From Ga0077536 sp943370145 (GTDB taxonomy: Bacteria > Pseudomonadota > Gammaproteobacteria > Ga0077536): a stretch of DNA of 38,951 nt. Shown piece by piece: positions 1 through 6,944 of this stretch. The notes beneath the pieces were generated by a model. The model saw only the letters and a list, made by a program, of their open reading frames with translations. It made no database searches and was not told the DNA's origin. Where the stretch lies: positions 1 to 38,951 of the forward strand of contig CALRPY020000041.1 of the NCBI GenBank assembly GCA_943370145.1, in the 5' to 3' direction. How positions within the stretch are numbered: the stretch's first letter is position 1; the number at the start of each line of letters is the position of its first letter. Both the position numbers and the translations under genes were made by a program.

Positions 1-439
1 CTATTTTCCTGTCCCGAGGGGGCCGCTGCGACTGGCGAGGGTTGCGGCGTGGTCACCTGCGGCTGGGCCAGTGCCAACCGGTACTTGAACCCCACCGCTC
101 AGAGCGCTTCCGCTCAGATCCTGCCGCTTTTAACCCCACCGAACGACGATATCTGTGGCATGGATTGCGTTGACCATGATGGTGCGATTGATGGGTGTCC
201 AAGCATTCGAAGCATTCGCGCGCAAGCATTCGCGCGAGGCATTCGTGCGGAATTTCCCTTTGCAGCATTCGATGGGTGTCCTGGCATTTCATGGGTGTCC
301 TGGCATTTCGGAATTTCTTTGCGCTGCAATTCCTTGGCAATTCTGGGGCTGATGGCGATCAAGCTTAGAGGGGCACCGCACGGACACGGCGATGATACCT
401 CGGCATGCTTGCCTGATGTTCAAGCCACGCGGAGTAACG
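1..439. other. Gene-free left edge
   Basis: No convincing gene is seen in this stretch. Short open frames exist on both strands, but they overlap each other, lack ribosome-binding sites and translate the short repeats at 191-310. The left edge could hide the end of a gene that lies outside the window. Confidence 0.5.
191..310. repeat. Cluster of short direct repeats (GCATTCG and a 19-bp tandem unit)
   Basis: The 7-mer GCATTCG occurs at 203, 212, 226, 239 and 265. The 19-mer ATGGGTGTCCTGGCATTTC is present twice in exact tandem at 272-290 and 291-309, and its first ten bases also occur at 191-200. The two unit types are interleaved (the 19-mer ends in a GCATTTC variant of the 7-mer), which suggests one degenerating repeat family. 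No transposase or palindromic REP structure is visible beside it. Its role is unknown. Confidence 0.75.
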
Positions 440-877
440 ATGATGAACGCAATCGGTGGATGGTCGATTGCCTCGGCAGGCGTTGCGATAGTCGGTATCG
501 CGGCCTTTGCCACGATGACAATCAGGAATCCCGGCGATGAGACGCTGGGGACGCGAACGCACGCCGAAGTTCGCACTTATGGCGAGCAGGTTTTCAGGCT
601 GCAGAATTTAGTTCTCGACGAACTTATCAATGCCAGCTTGGACGAATCCGGACTGCCGGCGAAGGATGAGGAAATGTTGCTTGCGGCGGAAGACGTGATA
701 GTCGACAGCTGTCGCGATCTCAATGATGCGGCAGTCCTCGCGGCCGAAGGAAGGGAGCCCGGGATACAACTTCAGCTGCGAGTGCTCGATTCCATGACAC
801 GATGCGAAGCGTCAGCAGTGGCAGCGAAGGGATTACTTGCTGGCCGGGCCGGGTTCTCGAGCGCGGCAACGCAGTAA
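440..877 (+). CDS. Hypothetical membrane-anchored protein
   Basis: 145 residues starting at an ATG pair (440/443) with GGAG about six bases upstream. The longer frame beginning at 392 lacks a ribosome-binding site. Residues 3-27 form a hydrophobic segment (GGWSIASAGVAIVGIAAFATM) that is either a signal anchor or an uncleaved signal peptide. The remainder is a mostly helical, acidic domain containing two cysteines (in VDSCRDL and MTRCEAS). I do not recognise the family. It stands alone, with about 400 bp of non-coding sequence on each side. Confidence 0.55.
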   Translation: MMNAIGGWSIASAGVAIVGIAAFATMTIRNPGDETLGTRTHAEVRTYGEQVFRLQNLVLDELINASLDESGLPAKDEEMLLAAEDVIVDSCRDLNDAAVLAAEGREPGIQLQLRVLDSMTRCEASAVAAKGLLAGRAGFSSAATQ

Positions 878-1278
878 GGCGTGCCGCCGCACGCACCTGC
901 CGCGCATGCATTTTCGTATGACCTACGGTATTCGGGTAATCGCCGACCGCACGCACTTGGCGACCCGCGGGAACCTTCTCTCCGTCAGTGCCGGTCGATT
1001 GCACCGTTTCTTTGCCCTCGCGGCGCAACTGCATTCCGTCCGGCGCCACCAATCATCCGCCGGTTGCGCAGTAGGCTTAAATCGACGTCCCGCCTTGCCA
1101 GGCCCGAGCGGGAAAATTGCCAAAGTCTTTATGCTCGGTAGCGCACCGAAGGCAGTTACGCGGATCCCTATGCTTTCGATGTACTGGACTGGGAAACGCA
1201 GCTCTCCCAAGTGTGCCAGCCCAGGTCCGAATGGCCTTTGCGCCGCGACCGGACAACCATTCATTGAGGATCCGAACA
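878..1278. other. Intergenic region without recognised feature
   Basis: About 400 bases with overlapping open frames on both strands that have basic, low-complexity translations typical of GC-rich non-coding DNA. A good GAGGA ribosome-binding site at 1266-1270 belongs to the lipoprotein gene that follows. No clear terminator or promoter was seen. Confidence 0.5.
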
Positions 1279-1545
1279 ATGAAGATTACGCCGAAAGCCA
1301 CGTTCCTGATGCCGGTGCTGCTTGTCGCGCTCGGCTTTTCCCTTACGGCTTGTGACAAGCCAACCCTCAACGTCGGCACCAAGCCCGCAGCCGAACCGTG
1401 GCCGCCCGGCCCCACCGGTGCCACCGGCCAGCAGGGGGCGACGGGCGCGCAAGGAACGGAGGGTGACAAGGGCGATACCGGCAGTGTCGGACAGCCTGGC
1501 GACAGTACCACCGTGATCGTGCGGCCATCCGAACCCAAGAGCTGA
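1279..1545 (+). CDS. Small lipoprotein with collagen-like Gly-X-Y repeats
   Basis: 88 residues. The ATG at 1279 is placed by GAGGA at 1266-1270 and by the signal peptide that follows. The signal peptide ends in a lipobox (LTAC, lipidated Cys25). The mature part runs through a proline-rich linker into about a dozen consecutive Gly-X-Y triplets (GPTGATGQQGATGAQG and onward, roughly residues 42-74), then a short charged tail. Bacterial collagen-like stretches form triple helices, so a surface-exposed trimeric rod anchored in a membrane is a reasonable inference. Only 33 bp separate it from the DUF3309 gene, so the two may be cotranscribed. Confidence 0.75.
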   Translation: MKITPKATFLMPVLLVALGFSLTACDKPTLNVGTKPAAEPWPPGPTGATGQQGATGAQGTEGDKGDTGSVGQPGDSTTVIVRPSEPKS

Positions 1546-1578
1546 AACATCAACCTTGGAAATGATAAGGAGTACATC

Positions 1579-1737
1579 ATGAGTCTTGGAACAATTCTGC
1601 TGATCGTTCTCGTCCTGTTGTTGATTGGAATCATCCCAAGTTGGCCACATAGCCGAGGCTGGGGTTACGGTCCGAGCGGCGTGCTGGGATTTGTCGTGGT
1701 CATCCTGCTCGTGCTGGTGTTGATGGGTCGCTTGTAG
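1579..1737 (+). CDS. DUF3309 family small membrane protein
   Basis: 52 residues, too short for a routine ORF scan. It has two hydrophobic helices flanking a conserved centre (residues 21-34, IPSWPHSRGWGYGP), and ends LMGRL. This is the hallmark of the DUF3309 family of roughly 50-residue inner-membrane proteins, common in proteobacteria and often near stress genes. AAGGAG lies at 1567-1572, seven bases before the ATG. The molecular function is unknown. Confidence 0.85.
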   Translation: MSLGTILLIVLVLLLIGIIPSWPHSRGWGYGPSGVLGFVVVILLVLVLMGRL

Positions 1738-1818
1738 GCTGAATGACGGCGCGCCAATTCGCTCTGCAACAGGCGTTTTGGCGCTCCCTGCGGACCGGCA
1801 TCTGCGTTCGTCCAGGAG

Positions 1819-2418
1819 GTGCCTCACTCACGCACGCATTCAATCAGCGTGGCTTTCAGCACAGGCTCGATGGCCCAGGCGCTATCGCAAGACGAATACA
1901 ACGCTGCCGTCGACCGGATCTCGACTGAATATGCTGCTGGCGAGAACACCTGCGATTCACTGGCCGGCAACGCGAAAGACGTCTGCATGGTCCAGATCAA
2001 GTTGCGGGAAAGTATTGCAAACGCCGAGCTGGATGCCCGCCAGGAGCCGACGCCAGAGAAGAAGCGCGACGCGCTGGTCGTCGAGGCCGACGCGGACTAC
2101 GCGGTGGCCAGCGAAAAATGCGATGCATCGGCCGGTAATGCCAAGGACGTATGCATGAAAAAGGTGAAAGCCGCAGAGGTCCGTGCCAAGGCGGATGCCG
2201 ACCCCCGGCACACGATCTTGAACGCGAACGAAACCGCCGCCGGGAAGACTGATGAGGCCAGCGCTGAGGCTCGCAAGGAGACCGTGGAGGCGGGCGATGA
2301 AGCAGCGGCGGACAAGCGTGAAGCCAATTATGACGTTGCCAAGGAGAAATGCGACGCGCTTGCGGGCGGCGCCAGGGATGCTTGCGCGGAGGCAGCCAAG
2401 TTGAAGTACGAAGAATAG
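1819..2418 (+). CDS. Cysteine-repeat secreted protein, apparently damaged N-terminus
   Basis: Up to 199 residues, rich in Ala, Glu, Lys and Asp. It contains three copies of a module with the pattern C-D-x2-A-G-(N/G)-A-(K/R)-D-(V/A)-C (near residues 44-56, 100-112 and 178-189). The paired cysteines probably form intramodule disulfides in the periplasm. Homologous repeat proteins, as I recall them, are exported. Here residues 12-21 (AFSTGSMAQA) look like the end of a signal peptide with an AxA site, but the residues before them are polar (SRTHSIS) rather than hydrophobic. The start is uncertain: ATG 1819 lacks a strong ribosome-binding site. A small deletion or frameshift may have removed the signal-peptide core, making this a possible pseudogene. 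Confidence 0.6.
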   Translation: MPHSRTHSISVAFSTGSMAQALSQDEYNAAVDRISTEYAAGENTCDSLAGNAKDVCMVQIKLRESIANAELDARQEPTPEKKRDALVVEADADYAVASEKCDASAGNAKDVCMKKVKAAEVRAKADADPRHTILNANETAAGKTDEASAEARKETVEAGDEAAADKREANYDVAKEKCDALAGGARDACAEAAKLKYEE

Positions 2419-3198
2419 GTACCCTGAAACCTGGGAATGTGATCCGGCACTCCGGGGCGCGCCAGCATCGTGCGCGGACCCTTGGACCTTGATTGACGGC
2501 CTCGATGATTTGAGTTATTCCAGCGGACAGCCCGTTGCCGGATGCATCCGGACCGAGACACAGTTCAGGGTGGGACTGCCCGGGTTTTTGCTGTGTGATC
2601 TCCGCGAAGCGCTTGCCGGGCGTGATTCACATGGAAGTTCAGCGTCCGTCGGCTGAGCCTGGCTGGAGTGAAGCGGATCTCCTGCGGCCGATTCCAGGAC
2701 TTGAGCAGGTGACTTCTTTCGCTCTGAATTTCTTGGATATATTTTCCTTCTTCTGAAAGCCACCCGATTTGGCGTTCAGCCTCGGGCGAGGTGCTGCCTC
2801 GCGAGCGCAGTCACGCTGTCACGCGGACCCGCCTGCGCCGCGTTCCGCGCCGCCCCTCCCGAGTGGTCCACGGGGACGTAAAACGTCTTGAAGCCGGACA
2901 TCCTCGATGGTTGCAAGTGGGTCTTTTGCGATAGGCGTCCCCGCGTGTTTGCGCTAACTGGCCTCCTGCCGGCTTTGCAACGGTCGATGCTGTCGACATT
3001 CATCTTCGCCACCTGACCGCGGCAGTTTCCATATGGTGAGCCAGAGCCGCTGACTTGTGCGGAGGCCTGCACATTACTTGGCGCCAGATGGCGTACCAGC
3101 TGCCGTGCGGCCGGTCACCCCGTTCCTGTGTGGACCGCACTACGGAGGTTGCCCGCACGCCTGGTGCACCGTTTTCGGCCGTGCTCTGCCACGGGCCG
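2419..3198. other. Long intergenic region, no gene recognised
   Basis: About 780 bases between the cysteine-repeat gene and the convergent M48 protease gene. All open frames are short, overlap on both strands and give basic, compositionally biased products. I saw no tRNA, transposase remnant or strong terminator. It may contain decayed gene sequence, but nothing is recognisable. Confidence 0.5.
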
Positions 3199-4674
3199 TC
3201 ACTGCACCGTCTTTATCGGGCTTCCGGCACCCGGCTCACCTCCACCATAGAATCCGTTCAACAGGCGCAACTGTTGCTCTGCGTACGCGGTGAGCGAGGA
3301 ATTCCTGGCCAGCTGTCTGAAGCCGCCCGCTGGCGCCGGCACGATGTGCAGGACCCATGGCCTGGCCGCCGCGCGGTCTGCTGCTGTCATGGGGCGAAAC
3401 GAACTCTCCGCGGCCCGCAGGCCGCGGCGCGCGTCAGCCAATGCCTGCTCGTCCTTCGCGGCATACACCAGAATGTAATGGCGGTTCTGCGGCCCGGTGG
3501 CCACCGTGCCTTCGATCTCCTGCACCTGGCCCTGCTGGTTCGTGCGGGCGCCTGCAAAGTGGGTGGCCGGCATTCCGCTCAATGCATACGCTTGAATCGG
3601 TGTCTTGCCAGTCTGCATGAGACTGCGAATGATCTCTGCGTGAGTGTCGCCTGCGTCGGGTGGGATGAGTTTCATCAGCAGCCCTGCGTCACCGCCTGGA
3701 TTGAGCAGCATGACCGCCTCCGGTGAGTTCATGAGCTTCCAACCCTGGGGCGCGGTGAGCGCAATGCCCAGCCCGCCATGGTAGAAATGTTGCCCGCGAC
3801 TCAAACCCTGTGCGGGGCTTTCGCCGAAGGGCAGTCCCTCCAGCACTTGGCTGTATCGCGCTTTGCCATCATCGCGATAGTCACCGCTGTATTTCGCAGC
3901 AATCTGCGTGATTTCCTGCAGGCGCTGCTCGTTGCTCGGGTGGGACGACAGCCAGTTGGTGGCAGCCGGCGCCGGTCGTCCCTCGGCCCGTGCGGTGTCT
4001 ATCGTGAAGCGTTCCTGGCTTTTCAGCGTCTGGATGACGTCGACCATGTTCCTGGGATCGTAGTTGTTGCGAGCGAGATACTCGGCCCCGAGTTGGTCGG
4101 CCTGGAGTTCCTGCTCCCGACTGTACTTGGCGATGTAGCCAGCCGCGATTCCCTGCGACACCTGCCCCATCATCTGGCCAGCGCCAGGCATGCGCGAGTC
4201 GAGGAGGGCGCCCAGCACGTTCGCGGCGAACACTCCCAGTCCTGCGCTTTGCTCCCGGGTGGCACGCTGCGCACCGTGACGTGCGGTCACGTGGCCAATC
4301 TCGTGACCGATCACGGCGGCCAGATCCGCTTCGCTGTCCATGTAGGCCATCAGTCCGCGAGTGACATAGACATATCCGCCAGGCAGCGCGAACGCATTCA
4401 CTTCGGGACTGTCGAGCACGGTGAAATGCCATGCGAGATTCCCGCGGTGGGATTGCGCTGCAAGACGTTGTCCCAATTCGCTGACGTATTGCTGAATCTT
4501 CGGGTCCGGGTAGGCGCCGTATTCGGCCAAGACCTGCTGATGCGCGTTTTGTCCTTCCGCGATTTCGCGTGATTCATCCATGACGGTGTGTTCGGCTTTG
4601 CCTGATACCGGGTTTGTTACAGTCGAGCAGCCTACAAGCAGCGCTACAAAGCCAATCAGTAATAGGGGATTCAT
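3199..4674 (-). CDS. M48 family metalloprotease, lipoprotein
   Basis: 491 residues. The N-terminus is a lipoprotein signal (LLVGC, lipidated Cys16), placing the enzyme in the periplasm, probably on the outer membrane. The peptidase M48 domain covers about residues 30-270, with the zinc motif HEIGH at 124-128 and the downstream glutamate motif ExxxD (E189, D193) in SREQELQAD. The context VNAFALPGGYVYV before the motif is typical of BepA/LoiP-type proteases that degrade misassembled outer-membrane proteins. A C-terminal domain of about 200 residues is an extra region seen in some M48 lipoproteins. It sits among CsbD, PRC-barrel and dodecin genes, which suggests an envelope-stress role. Confidence 0.9.
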   Translation of the reverse strand: MNPLLLIGFVALLVGCSTVTNPVSGKAEHTVMDESREIAEGQNAHQQVLAEYGAYPDPKIQQYVSELGQRLAAQSHRGNLAWHFTVLDSPEVNAFALPGGYVYVTRGLMAYMDSEADLAAVIGHEIGHVTARHGAQRATREQSAGLGVFAANVLGALLDSRMPGAGQMMGQVSQGIAAGYIAKYSREQELQADQLGAEYLARNNYDPRNMVDVIQTLKSQERFTIDTARAEGRPAPAATNWLSSHPSNEQRLQEITQIAAKYSGDYRDDGKARYSQVLEGLPFGESPAQGLSRGQHFYHGGLGIALTAPQGWKLMNSPEAVMLLNPGGDAGLLMKLIPPDAGDTHAEIIRSLMQTGKTPIQAYALSGMPATHFAGARTNQQGQVQEIEGTVATGPQNRHYILVYAAKDEQALADARRGLRAAESSFRPMTAADRAAARPWVLHIVPAPAGGFRQLARNSSLTAYAEQQLRLLNGFYGGGEPGAGSPIKTVQ

Positions 4675-5100
4675 TGTGGAATCTTTCGGTTTTGAGTGCC
4701 GGTATTCCAGATACCCTGTCCGCCGCCGGAAATGCCCGCCTGGCTGTGCGAAGTTCCGCTCTGGTGAGAGATCTCACAGCCTTTGGACGTGGCGCTCTGT
4801 GCGCTGGACAACACAAGCTGTCCAGGCAGAGATGGGCGAAGTGATGTGGACGCGAGTATGCACAAGCTGTGGATGCCTGTCCGTCAGACAGGAAGACGGA
4901 GCCGCATCGGCGCTGCCCGCCTCTTGCCCGAAGCGGGCATTGGATATGCGTGATTCCAGGAGCGTTGCGCCCGGTGAAGCACTCCGAATGTGTGCCATCG
5001 CACTGAAATTCGAAGGACACAAGTCCAATCTCGTCCACGACGTCAGGCCTATTCGCGGGCCGATGATTTCAAGGATCGAATTTCAACGCAGGAGGCAATT
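4675..5100. other. Divergent intergenic region between M48 protease and CsbD genes
   Basis: About 425 bases that must contain the promoters of both flanking genes. It holds three inverted repeats between 4804 and 4939 (listed separately). No coding frame here looks real. Confidence 0.5.
4804..4939. promoter_or_regulatory. Three consecutive inverted repeats (possible operators or structured leader)
   Basis: CTGGACA at 4804-4810 pairs with TGTCCAG at 4819-4825 (8-base spacer). CCTGTC at 4876-4881 pairs with GACAGG at 4887-4892 (5-base loop). TGCCCGC at 4914-4920 pairs with GCGGGCA at 4933-4939. None is followed by a T-run, so they are not typical intrinsic terminators. They could be operators for the divergent genes or a structured 5' leader of the CsbD transcript. 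Confidence 0.4.
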
Positions 5101-5277
5101 GTGAACAAGGACCAGATAAAGGGCCGTCTCAAAAAGGCGGAAGGAAGAATCAAGGAAGTCACCGGCAAGGTGATAGGTGACAAGACGCTCGAGGACAATG
5201 GCAAGACGCGCAAAATCCTTGGGAACATACAGGCGGGTTACGGCGACCTGAAGAGCGATCTCGGCAAGCGTGAATGA
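5101..5277 (+). CDS. CsbD family stress-response protein
   Basis: 58 residues. The start is a GTG at 5101, set by AGGAGG at 5090-5095. The sequence (MNKDQIKGRLKKAEGRIKEV, then TGKVIGDKTLEDNGKTRKILG) is typical CsbD: a small, hydrophilic, helical protein with the KGxxKxxxGxxKExxGK pattern. CsbD-like proteins are general-stress proteins induced in stationary phase or under osmotic stress; the biochemical function is not settled. It is followed by the PRC-barrel gene in the same direction after 112 bp. Confidence 0.92.
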   Translation: MNKDQIKGRLKKAEGRIKEVTGKVIGDKTLEDNGKTRKILGNIQAGYGDLKSDLGKRE

Positions 5278-5389
5278 GCTTTTGTCACCAGGGGGGGCTG
5301 TGCCGGCGGGCTCCTATCAGCAGTGCGTTCGCCAGACTCCATCGCAGCCGTGAACCGTGGAAGAAACGAGAATCCGTGAGGAGACGAAG

Positions 5390-5809
5390 ATGAACTACGA
5401 AGACAAAGACCCCTTTGGCATGTACAAGACCGGCAGCCAGACCGGGCCGGGCCCTGATCTGATGGGCGCCGATACGCTCGTTGGCAACGATGTCTATAAC
5501 ATGGACGACGAAGACATCGGTGACATCAAGGAAATCATGCTTGATGTGCGCAGCGGCAAAGTGGGCTACGCGGTCCTGTCGTTTGGCGGCTTCCTCGGCA
5601 TGGGGCAGAAACTGTTTGCAGTGCCCTGGAACGCCCTGACGCTGGATACCGAGCACAAGCGCTTCAGGCTCAACGTCGAAAAGGAGCGTCTGAAAAACGC
5701 GCCGGGTTTCGACAAGGATCATTGGCCTGACATGGCCGATGAGACCTGGGCAAAGCAGATCCACACCTATTACGGGACCAAGCCGTACATGGATATCGCT
5801 GGCGGATAA
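5390..5809 (+). CDS. PRC-barrel domain protein
   Basis: 139 residues. ATG 5390 is preceded by GAGGAG at 5378-5383; the in-frame ATG at 5357 has no comparable site. Residues about 27-98 form a PRC-barrel: GADTLVGNDVYNMDDEDIGDI followed by a turn and GKVGYAVLSFGGFLGMGQKLFAVPW. The PRC-barrel is a small beta-barrel found in photosynthetic reaction-centre H subunits, RimM and many stress-induced bacterial proteins, where it may mediate protein or RNA contacts. It is cytoplasmic, with no signal peptide. Proximity to CsbD fits a general-stress role. Confidence 0.9.
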   Translation: MNYEDKDPFGMYKTGSQTGPGPDLMGADTLVGNDVYNMDDEDIGDIKEIMLDVRSGKVGYAVLSFGGFLGMGQKLFAVPWNALTLDTEHKRFRLNVEKERLKNAPGFDKDHWPDMADETWAKQIHTYYGTKPYMDIAGG

Positions 5810-5854
5810 TCGACGCTCGCGGTGCCGGTTAGCGCAGGTTTGAGGAGGGGCGCC

Positions 5855-5886
5855 GGCTGCATGCCTGGCCCGGCCAGGGTGCAGCC
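5855..5886. terminator. Imperfect stem-loop downstream of PRC-barrel gene
   Basis: GGCTGCA and CCTGGCC on the left arm pair with GGCCAGG and TGCAGCC on the right arm, with one small bulge and a very short loop. There is no T-run. It lies between convergent gene ends and just before a stronger terminator. Confidence 0.45.
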
Positions 5887-5919
5887 GATCTCTGATGGTT
5901 CACATCCCGGCGCGCCGTC

Positions 5920-5954
5920 GGGGTGCCACCCTACCGGGTGGCACCCCCTTTTGT
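5920..5954. terminator. Intrinsic terminator between convergent genes
   Basis: A perfect 12-bp stem, GGGGTGCCACCC (5920-5931) and GGGTGGCACCCC (5936-5947), with a 4-base loop and then CTTTTG. It probably terminates the PRC-barrel transcript and may act on the convergent dodecin transcript too. Confidence 0.8.
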
Positions 5955-5981
5955 CGGATGACTTGAGTTGCGTCCCGGGTT

Positions 5982-6191
5982 CTACCCCTCGAGCCTGAAG
6001 CCGAGTTTCACTGTCACCTGCCAGAGTTTCAACTTCCTGTCGGCGATCTGCCCACGGGTCTCGATGACTTCAAACCAGTCGATGTTCTTGACGGTCTCTG
6101 CGGCCTTCGCGATCGCATTGCGAACGGCCTGATCAGAACTCTCGCTCGAGGTGCCGGTAATTTCGATTTTCTTGTAAACGTGTTCGCTCAT
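5982..6191 (-). CDS. Dodecin family flavin-binding protein
   Basis: 69 residues, full length for dodecin, a protein that assembles into dodecamers storing or buffering FMN, riboflavin or related ligands. It begins MSEHVYKKIEITGTS and has the conserved NIDWFEVIETRGQI segment (Trp39, which stacks on the flavin) and LWQVTVKLGF (Gln58, which hydrogen-bonds the ring). The only obvious partner genes are nearby stress-type genes; several flavoproteins (two BVMOs, a ring hydroxylase) occur elsewhere in the window, but no linkage is implied. Confidence 0.93.
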   Translation of the reverse strand: MSEHVYKKIEITGTSSESSDQAVRNAIAKAAETVKNIDWFEVIETRGQIADRKLKLWQVTVKLGFRLEG

Positions 6192-6944
6192 GGCGATCTC
6201 CCTGGTTTCGGGTTTGATGGAACGGGACGCTGTTCAATGCCACGTTGATTTGTCGGGCTGGGCTCTCACCCACGATCGAATCTCAGACGGTCGCAAGGAT
6301 CTGCCCGACATTTGCCTGTTCTTCATGTCGTCAGCGGTGCTGCTGGCGAAAAGGATGTACACCAGGAGGCCAGCCTGACCGAACTGACGGCTGGAACTCG
6401 GTGCGGCAGGTCACGTTGCCCCCAGGGGGGCGGACAATCACGGGTGCGCCGAAGACATAGCCCGCCGTCGGTTGTTCGGCGCCTGGCCGACCGCTCGTTG
6501 CGTGTAGGCGCCGCCTCAGAATGACCTGCCGCGAGGCCCGTGCAGGTTCCTCCCATTTTTCATCGTGTCCTGCCTTGCCCTGCCGGTGATGGCGACAGAG
6601 GACGCACCATCGGTGCTGGCCGTGGGCGCGAAGGATCGGCTGGTCGCGGAGGTCTCAAGCAGTTCGGTTACCTGGCGGGCCTGGCGCATGGCGGCGCTGA
6701 AGCCGTCAATGGACCCCTGCAGAAGCTTGAAGCGCTGGATTTCGAGGGCGGCATCGGTCAGCTGTCCGGGACTGACCGCGCATTCGTGCTCACCCGGGCG
6801 TTTGACGCTGGTACGAGGACGAACTGGCCCGCTGCATGCGGCTTCCCGCCATTCTGCCCGTTGGCGACGCGAATCGTCGCTGGCTCAGTGGCGGTATCCG
6901 GTCGCAGTCGGCCCGGCGACAGCCGAGCCTGTCGGCCGCGGAGC
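6192..6944. other. Intergenic region, no gene recognised
   Basis: About 750 bases between two minus-strand genes. A 122-codon open frame on the minus strand (6516-6884), just downstream of the acetolactate synthase gene, has no early start codon and no recognised family. Plus-strand frames here run into the antisense of the next gene. No terminator with a T-run was seen. Confidence 0.45.

Noticed and set aside
6516..6884. 122-codon minus-strand open frame after the acetolactate synthase gene
   Set aside because: It has no start codon near its beginning and no recognised family; the more protein-like part (ELLETSATSRSF) is not enough to call a gene or pseudogene.
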